NCBI RefSeq assembly: GCF_900142575.1
Contig: NZ_FRBI01000007.1
Span: forward strand, 62,001-126,000
Direction of reading: 5' to 3'
Origin: Actinacidiphila paucisporea
GTDB taxonomy: Bacteria; Actinomycetota; Actinomycetes; Streptomycetales; Streptomycetaceae
Length of the DNA: 64,000 nt
Part shown: in pieces, positions 43,714 through 51,365 of the stretch
Layout of the letters: each line of letters opens with the position of its first letter
Position numbering within the stretch: the first letter of the stretch is position 1
The notes under the pieces: generated by a model
What the model saw: the letters and a program-made list of their open reading frames with translations, nothing else
Told to the model about the DNA's origin: nothing
Databases searched by the model: none
Made by a program: the position numbers and the translations under genes

Positions 43714-43799
43714 TTGTCGCACCGGCGAGGATACGGAGATGCGGACGCGGCACTGCGGCGACGTCCAGGAATGCTTGCCCTACAGGCCTCCACGGGCTC

Positions 43800-44417
43800 C
43801 TACAGGCCCTCCGGCCACGAGTACGCCGACGGCACCTGCACCCTGTCGGCCGGGGCGCCGTAGACAATGGCGATCTCCTCGTGAGCGGCCAGCTTGATCG
43901 AGGCGGGGTCGCCGGTCTGCTCCTTGCCGTTGACGTAGACGTGCAACTCCTTGCCGCCACCGGTCTTGAACGTGCCGAGGATGTTGCTACCGATGGGCAC
44001 GCTCCACTCGGTCATGAACTGTCCGAGGGTGAATTCCGCCTGTACCGGCGACTCGATGTGCACGACGCCCGACGTGTCATGCGTGTGCAGCGGGCTGATC
44101 TGCTGCTTGGCGGCGTCGATACCGATCTGGGCCGGTACTGTCACCGCCTTGCCGTCCATGAACACGTCGAGGTGGCTGTGGATGTGCAGCACCTGGCCCT
44201 CCTGCCCGAGCATCGGCAGCCCGGCCGCCTTGGTCTGCGCGCTGGCATCAGGAGGCGCGGGCCACTTCACGGACGACGCCGCCGGCTTGTCGTCGGCGCC
44301 GGCGGCACTCGTGGCGCCGGCCGGGTCCTTCTTGCTGTCGGAACTGCACGCGGCCAGGGTCAAGGCGCCGGCCAGGACGGCCACGCTGATCGCGACGCGT
44401 CTTTTCTGCTTGGGCAT
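43800..44417 (-). CDS. His-rich secreted lipoprotein, probable metal-binding
   Basis: A 205-residue lipoprotein: KQKRRVAISVAVLAGALTLAAC with lipobox LAAC (Cys 24). After a linker comes a conserved domain holding HIHSHLDVF (His 78, 80, 82), ISPLHTHDTSGVVH (His 111, 113, 120), then QAEFTLGQFMTEWSV. Clustered histidines on adjacent strands suggest a surface metal site (copper, zinc or iron). I know similar sequences only as uncharacterised secreted proteins. It starts 20 bases after the dioxygenase stop and should share its MarR-controlled message. AGGAAG stands 12 bases before the ATG. Confidence 0.7.
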   Translation of the reverse strand: MPKQKRRVAISVAVLAGALTLAACSSDSKKDPAGATSAAGADDKPAASSVKWPAPPDASAQTKAAGLPMLGQEGQVLHIHSHLDVFMDGKAVTVPAQIGIDAAKQQISPLHTHDTSGVVHIESPVQAEFTLGQFMTEWSVPIGSNILGTFKTGGGKELHVYVNGKEQTGDPASIKLAAHEEIAIVYGAPADRVQVPSAYSWPEGL

Positions 44418-44437
44418 GGGGTGGGGTGTCTTCCTGT

Positions 44438-45223
44438 TCAGCCGAGTTGGACGGAGCGCTTCGCGAGTCCCATCCAGAATCCGTCGATGATGCTGCGCTG
44501 GCTGCCGAGATCGGACTCGGCGGCGCCGAGCGTAACGAACAGCGGGGCGAAGTGCTCGGTTCGCGGGTGCGCCAGCTGGCCGGCCGGTGAGGTGTGCTCG
44601 AAGTCCAGCAGTGCGTCGACGTCCTGCGCGTCCAGCGCCCGCCGGCCCCAGTCGTCGAATTCCGCCGACCATGTCGGCGGCTGCGGGCCGGCGTGGCGGA
44701 GGGCGGCGAGATTGTGGGTGAAGAAGCCGCTACCGACGATCAGCACGCCCTCATCGCGCAGCGGCGCCAGACGGCGGCCGATGTCCAGCAGCCCGGCCGG
44801 GTCCAGCGTCGGCATCGACACCTGCAGCACGGGAATGTCCGCGCCGGGGAACATCTCCACCAGCGGCACGTACGCCCCGTGGTCCAGGCCCCGGTCGGGT
44901 ACGTCCTGCACTGGGCTGCCGGCCCGGCGCAGCAGTTTGCGCACGTCCTCGGCCAGCTCCGGCGCGCCCGGCGCCGGATAGGTCACCTGGTAGTAGCGCT
45001 CGGGGAAGCCCCAGAAGTCGTAGACCAGCGGTACGGCGGCGGTGGCGCCGATCGCCAGCGGGGCGTCCTCCCAGTGCGCCGAGATGATCAGTACGGCCTT
45101 GGGCCGCGGCAGGCCGGCCGCCCAGGCGGCCAGCTGCCCGGGCCACACCGGGTCGTCCGCGAGCGGCGGAGCGCCGTGCGAGAGGTAGAGCGCGGGCATG
45201 CGCTCCGTGGCGGCTGCGGTCAT
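44438..45223 (-). CDS. ygiD: DODA-type extradiol dioxygenase (LigB fold, YgiD-like)
   Basis: A 261-residue class III extradiol dioxygenase, the 4,5-DOPA dioxygenase family that opens catechol rings. Metal-ligand regions are LSHGAPPL, ISAHWED, GLDHGAYVPL and HPRTEHFAPL. SGSGFFTHNL near residue 165 is typical. Family members bind Zn or Fe. AAGGAGGG precedes the ATG at 45223, and a copy of TTGAANNTTCAA overlaps it while another lies 41 bases further up, so expression is probably repressed by the MarR protein of 40502-40987. The His-rich lipoprotein is the next gene in the unit. Confidence 0.85.
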   Translation of the reverse strand: MTAAATERMPALYLSHGAPPLADDPVWPGQLAAWAAGLPRPKAVLIISAHWEDAPLAIGATAAVPLVYDFWGFPERYYQVTYPAPGAPELAEDVRKLLRRAGSPVQDVPDRGLDHGAYVPLVEMFPGADIPVLQVSMPTLDPAGLLDIGRRLAPLRDEGVLIVGSGFFTHNLAALRHAGPQPPTWSAEFDDWGRRALDAQDVDALLDFEHTSPAGQLAHPRTEHFAPLFVTLGAAESDLGSQRSIIDGFWMGLAKRSVQLG

Positions 45224-45233
45224 GGCGCCCTCC

Positions 45234-45245
45234 TTGAATGTTCAA
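45234..45245. promoter_or_regulatory. MarR operator copy 2 (TTGAATGTTCAA)
   Basis: It overlaps the ribosome-site region of the dioxygenase gene and matches TTGAANNTTCAA exactly. Confidence 0.75.
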
Positions 45246-45274
45246 GAGTACGCAACGACGGTAGCGCTGCCTGA

Positions 45275-45286
45275 TTGAAACTTCAA
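45275..45286. promoter_or_regulatory. MarR operator copy 3 (TTGAAACTTCAA)
   Basis: It matches TTGAANNTTCAA exactly and is centred 41 bases (about four helical turns) from copy 2, allowing two dimers on one DNA face. Confidence 0.75.
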
Positions 45287-45336
45287 ATACCCCCGCCTAT
45301 TGCCGCGGCTTCCTCTGTCAGGAGGGTGTCGCCGCC

Positions 45337-45855
45337 TCAGCTCAGCCGCTTCTCCAGCCACGCCACGTCGTGGTAAGTGCCGAACTTCCGGCCGACCTCC
45401 TCGTACACCCCGATCTGCTGGAAGCCGAAACGCTGGTGGATGCGTATCGACGCCTCGTTGGGCAGTGTCACGCCCGCATACGCCCGGTGCACGTCCTCGT
45501 CGGCCAGTACCTCGAACAGAGCCGCGTACAGCAGCGTGCCGATCCCGCGCCCGCCGGCCTCGGGCGACAGGTAGATGCTGGTTTCCACCGATGTGGCGTA
45601 CGCGGCCTTCGGGCGGAACGGACTGCTGGTGGCGTAACCGAGAATCCGTCCGTCACCCGCCGGCTGGGCAACCAAGAGCCGGTGGGGGCCGTCTTCCGGG
45701 TGGGAGAGCAACCAGGGGCGGCGCTCGTCGGGGGTGACCGGGTCGATGTCGAAAGTGATCGGCGTCTCACGGATGTAGTGGTTGTAGATCTCGGTCAGCG
45801 CCGCCAGATCCTCCTCCCTACCCGCTCTGACCTGGACGTCCGTACGTTGCAACAT
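45337..45855 (-). CDS. GNAT acetyltransferase of the phosphinothricin/methionine-sulfone (MnaT/PAT) type
   Basis: A 172-residue acetyltransferase: VQVRAGREEDLAALTEIYNHYIRETPITFDIDPVTPDERRPWL is the PAT/MnaT opening, then TSIYLSPEAGGRGIGTLLYAALFE (acetyl-CoA loop GGRGIGT) and LPNEASIRIHQRFGFQQIGVYEEVGRKFG. Family members acetylate phosphinothricin, methionine sulfone or related amino acids. ATG 45855 has AAAGG seven bases upstream. The frame remains open further upstream without similarity. Confidence 0.85.
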   Translation of the reverse strand: MLQRTDVQVRAGREEDLAALTEIYNHYIRETPITFDIDPVTPDERRPWLLSHPEDGPHRLLVAQPAGDGRILGYATSSPFRPKAAYATSVETSIYLSPEAGGRGIGTLLYAALFEVLADEDVHRAYAGVTLPNEASIRIHQRFGFQQIGVYEEVGRKFGTYHDVAWLEKRLS

Positions 45856-45918
45856 GACATGACCTTTCAATGTGGCCGGACAGGGTACTGCATGATCATA
45901 AAAAATAGGTGACGACAT

Positions 45919-45945
45919 GGGAATTGTGTCCGGATTCCAGTCGTT
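45919..45945 (+). promoter_or_regulatory. SigR-type promoter of hrdD (GGGAAT-N18-GTT)
   Basis: GGAAT at 45920-45924, 18 bases, GTT at 45943-45945: the consensus recognised by the thiol-stress sigma factor SigR. The hrdD gene of S. coelicolor is known to have a SigR-dependent promoter. Confidence 0.75.
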
Positions 45946-46089
45946 ATCCCGATCGGATGGGGCAAGCGCACAGCAGAGCCGCAGAGCTACGGCAGCCAAC
46001 GCACCGGCTGCACCGGCAACTCCACGGCATCGGCTGCGACCGCACCCGGTCCGACCGAGACCGACCGCACCTTCGTAAAGGGAGCACGC

Positions 46090-47085
46090 ATGGCAACCCG
46101 TGCCGTCGCCCGTCGTCACGCAGGCGGGACCAGCAGCGTTCGCGCCGCAGGCGGGGAAGTAGCCGACCGCGACCTCGTCGGCATGTACCTGGACGAGATC
46201 GCGCGTACGCCGCTGCTCGACGCCGCCCGCGAGGTCGAGCTTTCCCGAGACATCGAAGCAGGCGTCTACGCCGAGCGTATCCTCGCCGCCGACCCCCAGC
46301 TGCCTGCGGGAGCGGGCGGCGACAGCAAGCGCGAAGAGCTCGAGGCCTTGGTGGCCGCAGGCGAGCGCGCCAAGGACATCTTCATCCGTTCCAACCTGCG
46401 CCTCGTCGTCGCGGTGGCCAGGCGCTATCCGCGCAGCGGTCTGCCGCTGCTCGACCTGATCCAGGAAGGGAATGCCGGCCTGGTCCGCGCCGTCGAGAAG
46501 TTCGACTACGCCAAGGGCTTCAAGTTCTCCACCTACGCGACCTGGTGGATCCGCCAGGCCATCACCCGGTCCATCGCCGACCAGTCCCGCACCATCAGGC
46601 TGCCCGTGCACCTCGTCGAGGAGCTGGGCCGGATCCGGCGCGTGCAGCGCGAGTTCAACCGCGAGCACGGCCGCGACGCCGAGCCTGCGGAGATCGCCAC
46701 CGAACTCGCCTCCACCCCGGAGCGTGTTTCGGACGTCCTGGACTGGGCACGTGACCCGGTGTCGCTAAATATGTCGGTGGACGCCGAGGGCGAGACCGAG
46801 TTCGGTGACCTGGTCGAGGACGGCGCCGCGCCGTCGCCAGAGGATTCGGTGCTGGTCATGCTGCGTCGCGAGGAGTTGGACGGCCTGATCGACCGACTGG
46901 ACGATCGCACTGCCTCCATCATCCGAGCCCGCTATGGCATCGTGGACGGCCGTGAGCGCACACTGACCGAGGTGGGCAAGGAGCATGGTCTCACCCGGGA
47001 GCGCATCCGCCAGATCGAGAAGCACGCCCTCGCCGACCTCAAGCGGATGGCCCGCGCGACCGGCCTGGACTACGAAGCCGCCTGA
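46090..47085 (+). CDS. hrdD: Group-2 RNA polymerase sigma factor HrdD
   Basis: A 331-residue sigma-70 factor. Region 1.2 is DLVGMYLDEIARTPLLDAAREVELSRDIEAG; regions 2.1-2.4 (about 98-165) include RRYPRSGLPLLDLIQEGNAGL and KFSTYATWWIRQAITR; region 3 contains RLPVHLVEELGRIRRVQREF; region 4.2 ends TLTEVGKEHGLTRERIRQIEKHAL. The start MATRAVARR, the length and the SigR-like promoter fit HrdD rather than HrdB (longer) or HrdA. AAAGGGAGCACGC precedes the ATG. HrdD is non-essential and induced by disulfide stress. Confidence 0.88.
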   Translation: MATRAVARRHAGGTSSVRAAGGEVADRDLVGMYLDEIARTPLLDAAREVELSRDIEAGVYAERILAADPQLPAGAGGDSKREELEALVAAGERAKDIFIRSNLRLVVAVARRYPRSGLPLLDLIQEGNAGLVRAVEKFDYAKGFKFSTYATWWIRQAITRSIADQSRTIRLPVHLVEELGRIRRVQREFNREHGRDAEPAEIATELASTPERVSDVLDWARDPVSLNMSVDAEGETEFGDLVEDGAAPSPEDSVLVMLRREELDGLIDRLDDRTASIIRARYGIVDGRERTLTEVGKEHGLTRERIRQIEKHALADLKRMARATGLDYEAA

Positions 47086-47127
47086 CAATTCCACAACCGC
47101 CGGTCTCCGGACCGGCCCCACAGACCC

Positions 47128-47160
47128 GAGCCCCGGTGCATCCCCCCCGCGCCGGGGTTC
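47128..47160. terminator. GC-rich hairpin after hrdD
   Basis: GAGCCCCGG..GC (47128 onward) pairs with GC..CCGGGGTTC (to 47160) around a C-rich loop; a smaller CCGGT/ACCGG hairpin lies at 47100-47115. Both are between the hrdD stop and the next gene. Confidence 0.65.
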
Positions 47161-47225
47161 GGCCTGTCCGCCCGGGTGTGCGCCGCTCGATCTGGTCGGG
47201 CAGTGCGGATGAGACCCTTCGTGAC

Positions 47226-47972
47226 ATGACTGACCACCACGCCGGCGCCGAGAAGCCGGGCGGCGCGGGAACACACCCGGACGAGCCGCACCACGACGGG
47301 CTGAGCACCCGGCTGAACTGGCTACGTGCCGCTGTCCTCGGCGCCAACGACGGCATCGTCTCGACCGCAGGCCTGGTCGTGGGAGTCGCGGGTGCTACCG
47401 ACTCGCGGTCGGCGCTCCTGACTGCGGGCCTGGCCGGGCTGATGGCGGGGTCCTTGTCGATGGCCGTGGGGGAGTACGTGTCGGTGAGCACCCAGCGGGA
47501 CTCCGAGCAGGCCGCCCTCGCCCTGGAGCGCGAAGAACTGGAGGCCACCCCCCAGGCCGAACTCGACGAGCTGACCGGACTGCTCGAGGACCGCGGTATC
47601 ACCCACGACCTCGCCCGCGAGGTCGCCGAGCAACTGACGGCCCGGGACGCCCTCGGCGCTCACGCCCGCGTCGAACTCGGCATCGACCCGGACCAGCTCG
47701 CCAACCCCTGGCACGCCGCCTGGGCCAGCTTCATCTCCTTCACCGTCGGCGCACTGCTGCCGCTGTTGGCCATCATCCTGCCGCCGAACGAGTGGCGTCT
47801 CGCTGTCACGGTCGTATCGGTTCTTGCCGCCCTGACCTGCTGCGGCTGGATCAGCGCAGGCCTGGGCAACGCACCTGTACGCCCTGCGATCATCCGCAAC
47901 GCGGCCGGCGGCGCGATCGCCATGGCCGTCACCTACGCCGTGGGCGCACTGCTGGGCGCGGCCGGCGTCTGA
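47226..47972 (+). CDS. VIT1/CCC1-family transporter
   Basis: A 248-residue membrane protein with the VIT1/CCC1 pattern: LNWLRAAVLGANDGIVSTAGLVVGVAGA (helix 1), GLMAGSLSMAVGEYVSVSTQRDSEQAAL (helix 2 and metal-binding helix), the cytoplasmic Glu-rich domain (LEREELEATPQAELDEL) and three C-terminal helices. The family moves Fe(II)/Mn(II). ATG 47226 begins the family N-terminus. Its 3' end overlaps the convergent gene at 47933 by 40 bases. Confidence 0.85.
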   Translation: MTDHHAGAEKPGGAGTHPDEPHHDGLSTRLNWLRAAVLGANDGIVSTAGLVVGVAGATDSRSALLTAGLAGLMAGSLSMAVGEYVSVSTQRDSEQAALALEREELEATPQAELDELTGLLEDRGITHDLAREVAEQLTARDALGAHARVELGIDPDQLANPWHAAWASFISFTVGALLPLLAIILPPNEWRLAVTVVSVLAALTCCGWISAGLGNAPVRPAIIRNAAGGAIAMAVTYAVGALLGAAGV

Positions 47973-48640
47973 ACCGCTGCGGCCCACGCCTTTCCGGCCC
48001 GGGCCGAGTAACCCACCAGAGCCGCAGTCACCCCTACCGGCCCGGCAAGCGATGCCGCCCCCACCGCGCTCACGGGCAACTGCGGTGGAAGCATCGCCAT
48101 CAGGCCCGCCTCAAGCAGGAAGCCGACTGCCCACGCCGCCGACAGCTGGCACTGCACAGCCCGAAAGCCCCTGTCCCGCAGCCACAAGCCGTTCCACCGT
48201 GCCGTCCCCGCCGCCGAACCGTCGGTCGCCAACCGCCGCCCCAACCAGAAGGTCAGCGGTCGCCCGAAAACCGGACTCACCGCAAAGGCCACCCCGACCA
48301 ACCCGGTGAACGCCGTACCCATGCCGACGCCCATCCAGTGACTGCCGCAACCCGCGGCCGCGGTGACTGTCGCGAGCAGCAGTGCCACCAGGATCAGCAT
48401 GCCGATCTCGTCCACCCGCTGATGCAGCGCGAAATACAACCCGATCTCCAGCGCGGGCCAAGCCGACACCAACATGAGCGCAGGCGCCCCGTGCACGTCG
48501 CGCCCGATGAGCTGGTGATAGGTGATCCACGGCAGGAGCATGCCGAAGAGCACCGTTGGGCCCCACGAGAGCAGAACGGACTGAGCGGGCGACGACGCGC
48601 CGCCGCCCTCGGTTCGGTTATGCGTGTGGGCATCGGTCAT
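47933..48640 (-). CDS. VC0807-like integral membrane protein
   Basis: A 235-residue protein with about six helices (SWGPTVLFGMLLPWITYHQLIG, LEIGLYFALHQRVDEIGMLILVALLLATV, AVSPVFGRPLTFWLGRRLA), resembling the VC0807 family of unknown function. AGGA lies about eight bases before ATG 48640. It overlaps the 3' end of the VIT-family gene on the other strand. Confidence 0.65.
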   Translation of the reverse strand: MTDAHTHNRTEGGGASSPAQSVLLSWGPTVLFGMLLPWITYHQLIGRDVHGAPALMLVSAWPALEIGLYFALHQRVDEIGMLILVALLLATVTAAAGCGSHWMGVGMGTAFTGLVGVAFAVSPVFGRPLTFWLGRRLATDGSAAGTARWNGLWLRDRGFRAVQCQLSAAWAVGFLLEAGLMAMLPPQLPVSAVGAASLAGPVGVTAALVGYSARAGKAWAAAVQTPAAPSSAPTA

Positions 48641-48847
48641 CGCCGTGTCCTGCTTTCCCCGTGTCACCCCGTGATCCCCGTCACGAACGGCGGAGGCCGC
48701 GACGTTCGCACAAGTGATCGTATGATCAACGGAGTTGCACCGTCAGCAGGGACACGCCGACCTCCACGACGCCGACACATCATCTCCGTGCCCGGCACCT
48801 CACGGGAGCCCGCAGTCTGCGCTGTGCGGTTCGGACGCCGTGATCGT

Positions 48848-50014
48848 TCAGCGGGGGCTCGGCGCGTTCACCGGTTCGAGCGACCCGCTGATCAGAAAGT
48901 GCTCGATGCGCTGCACGTACGGCCCGATATCGATGCTCTGGGCCGCGAGCCAGTCGTCCGCGTAGTACTTCTCCAGATAACGCTCGCCCGGATCACACAG
49001 CAGCCCGACCACGCTGCCGTGCTCGTGGCGGGCTCGCATCTCCGCGATGATGCGGAACGCCGCCCACAGTCCCGTACCGGTGGACGCGCCCGCCCGGCGG
49101 CCGAGTAGTCGCTCAAGGACTCGTACGCCCGCGATCGACGCCGCGTCCGGGACCCGCATCATGCGGTCGATGGCGCCCGGCACGAAACTCGGCTCCACGC
49201 GCTGCCGGCCGATCCCCTCGATCCGGGAGCCGGTATCGGTGGTGGCCGACGGGTCGCTGTCCCGCCAGCTTGGGAAGAACGCCGAGTTCTCCGGATCCGC
49301 CACGCAGATGCCGGTGGTCGCCTGCGCATAGCGCACATACCGGGCGAGAGTCGCTGACGTCCCTCCGGTCCCCGCGGTCGCCACGATCCATGCCGGTACG
49401 GGGTGGCGTTCCGCTGCCAGCTGCCGGAAGATCGACTCGGCGATGTTGTTGTTGCCGCGCCAGTCCGTCGCCCGCTCCGCGTAGGTGAACTGGTCCATGT
49501 AGTGGCCGCCGGTCTCCGCGGCCAGCCGGGTCGCCGTCCCGTACACCTCGCCCGGGTCGTTCACGAGGTGACAGTGGCCGCCGTGGAATTCGATCAGATC
49601 CACCTTCGCCCGCACGGTCCCGCGGGCCATCACGGCCACAAAGGGGACACCGATCAGCCGCGCGAAATAGGCTTCCGACACTGCCGTCGATCCACTGGAC
49701 GCCTCGATCACCGGTCGTCCCGGGCGGATCCAGCCGTTGCACAGGGCGTACAGGAACAGCGAACGGGCCAGGCGATGCTTCAGCGACCCGGTCGGATGAG
49801 TCGACTCGTCCTTCAGGTAGAGGTCGATGCCCCAGTCCGTCGGCAGCGGCACGGACAGCAAATGGGTATCGGCGGACCGGTTCGCGTCCGCCTGGACCTT
49901 CCCCACGGCCTCGCTCAACCAGCGGCGGTACGCGAGGTCGCTTCGGTCGACGTCCGCTTCCTCCGCCGGAGCGGGAGGAGGATCGGCCTGCGGTCGCGGT
50001 TCTGATGGGTGCAT
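48848..50014 (-). CDS. cds1: PLP-dependent L-cysteine desulfhydrase (Cds1-like)
   Basis: A 388-residue fold-type II PLP enzyme: [22 protein letters not shown] (PLP-Lys in GSLKHR), [37 protein letters not shown] and [16 protein letters not shown]. This set matches the cysteine-synthase-like family typified by M. tuberculosis Cds1 (Rv3684), which splits L-cysteine to H2S, pyruvate and ammonia. TATACC seven bases upstream of ATG 50014 and no ribosome site suggest a leaderless message. Cysteine synthase activity cannot be excluded. Confidence 0.8.
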   Translation of the reverse strand: MHPSEPRPQADPPPAPAEEADVDRSDLAYRRWLSEAVGKVQADANRSADTHLLSVPLPTDWGIDLYLKDESTHPTGSLKHRLARSLFLYALCNGWIRPGRPVIEASSGSTAVSEAYFARLIGVPFVAVMARGTVRAKVDLIEFHGGHCHLVNDPGEVYGTATRLAAETGGHYMDQFTYAERATDWRGNNNIAESIFRQLAAERHPVPAWIVATAGTGGTSATLARYVRYAQATTGICVADPENSAFFPSWRDSDPSATTDTGSRIEGIGRQRVEPSFVPGAIDRMMRVPDAASIAGVRVLERLLGRRAGASTGTGLWAAFRIIAEMRARHEHGSVVGLLCDPGERYLEKYYADDWLAAQSIDIGPYVQRIEHFLISGSLEPVNAPSPR

Positions 50015-50127
50015 GCGGCCAGGTATATCCGTCGGGCTGGTTCAAACGGACACTTGGGGTATCTCCCCCCACCTGCTTGGGCGCCGACTCTGAACGGCCG
50101 CGTGGTGCGGCGTCGTACTCTTGAGCC

Positions 50128-50433
50128 ATGAGTACCGCCGCAGATTCCGAGGACACCTCAGCCACGGTCGGGGCCGCGGGTGCCGGGTCGGGCTGCGGTG
50201 CCGGGCCTGACGCCGGGCCCACGGCGGACTCTGCGGTCGACGCGTCGCAGGCGCCGTCCGGCGCCGCCGCGTCGCCACGCGTGGCGCCCTCGCCTGCTGG
50301 GCTGGTCTTCGACGACCCCTTCGACAGGCCGTCCGCGGACGACACCGATCGTGGCTGGGGCGATCCGACGTCCGGGTCGGCGGACGACGACTTCACGCGC
50401 TTCCTCAGCGAGAAGCCCCCGCACCACATCTGA
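50128..50433 (+). CDS. Small acidic hypothetical protein
   Basis: A 101-residue low-complexity protein rich in Ala, Gly, Asp and Ser. A C-terminal acidic segment (FDDPFDRPSADDTDRGWGDPTSGSADDDFTRFLSEKPPHH) may be conserved. TACTCT (50116-50121) six bases before the ATG suggests a leaderless message. Codon use is good. Function unknown; it looks intrinsically disordered. Confidence 0.65.
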   Translation: MSTAADSEDTSATVGAAGAGSGCGAGPDAGPTADSAVDASQAPSGAAASPRVAPSPAGLVFDDPFDRPSADDTDRGWGDPTSGSADDDFTRFLSEKPPHHI

Positions 50434-50518
50434 AGCCGATCGAGGCCCGTGGCCAGCCCGCGCCACCGGATGGTGATCCTGGGTCGCTCTGGCCGATCAC
50501 CTCTGGTGAATAGGTGAT

Positions 50519-51196
50519 TCAGCACAGTGCCACCGCCAGCGGGGACGACACGGCAGCGCCGGACAGTGCGGCGGCGACACGCCGTGGAACGGCGAGGACG
50601 ATCAACGCCCCGCCCATGGTGCCCGAGTCTGCGGTCCCAGTCGGCAGGTCGCTTCTCTCGGACGTCCTGGGCGCGGTTTCGCCGCCGGGCTGCTGGGGGA
50701 CGGCGACCACCAGTACCGCGGACGCCACCACTCGCGACGCGGCCAGGACGTCCACCCGGTCACCTTGCCGGAGCAGCCGCACAGCGCCCGCATCCGTGAT
50801 CCGTACCGGTGCCCTGACGAACTCGTCTGCCATGTCACGGACTCCTCGGTTCGCGGCGAGGGCCTGCGCGGGACTGTGTACGGTCGCCGGTGCGCGCGGT
50901 GAAGATCCTTGAACGGCCGACACCGCCAAGGCGGCAGCCACCAAGCCCAGCCCGAGCGCGAGCGGTTTGCGCCTCAGTCGCAACGCCGGAGGCATCAGCC
51001 GCCGGCTACCGCGCCTCCCCGCCCTGATCGGGGGGAAGGCCGGAACCGTGCAGCCCGGCGGGGCGTACGGCTCAGGGGCGGCCAGGTCCGTGGACCGTGA
51101 TGGTCCCTCCGGAGGGGGTGCGGGCGGCGAGAACAGTGAGATGTCGAAGCGTCCGGAAGTCGGAGCCGGAGCTGGCGCGGACGGGGGTGTGCGCAT
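50519..51196 (-). CDS. RcpC/CpaB-like (SAF-domain) membrane-anchored protein
   Basis: A 225-residue protein: a Pro-rich N-terminus, one helix (RKPLALGLGLVAAALAVSAVQG, ~85-105), then a SAF/RcpC-like domain (VRAPVRITDAGAVRLLRQGDRVDVLAASRVVASAVLVVAVP). Such domains occur in Flp-pilus proteins (CpaB) and in antifreeze-like families. No pilus genes are around. Start ATG at 51196 lacks a clear ribosome site. The gene converges with the small acidic gene. Confidence 0.55.
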   Translation of the reverse strand: MRTPPSAPAPAPTSGRFDISLFSPPAPPPEGPSRSTDLAAPEPYAPPGCTVPAFPPIRAGRRGSRRLMPPALRLRRKPLALGLGLVAAALAVSAVQGSSPRAPATVHSPAQALAANRGVRDMADEFVRAPVRITDAGAVRLLRQGDRVDVLAASRVVASAVLVVAVPQQPGGETAPRTSERSDLPTGTADSGTMGGALIVLAVPRRVAAALSGAAVSSPLAVALC

Positions 51197-51287
51197 GGAG
51201 AATCACCGCCGGGGTGCGAGGGATTCGACCGGGAATTCGGTCGATGTCCTCACCATCGCGCACACCGACGACACCGTGGCCGGCGCT

Positions 51288-51314
51288 TGTGGATAACTTC
51301 ACGGCTGTGGATAA
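51288..51314. promoter_or_regulatory. Two DnaA-box-like TGTGGATAA motifs in direct repeat
   Basis: TGTGGATAA at 51288-51296 and at 51306-51314 match the 9-mer DnaA box core (complement of TTATCCACA). They sit in the 169-base gap between the SAF-domain gene and mtnP. Confidence 0.6.
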
Positions 51315-51365
51315 CTCCGGATAAGACCCCCGGCTGGTCCAGACACCCGCACCACCGACTGCGGC

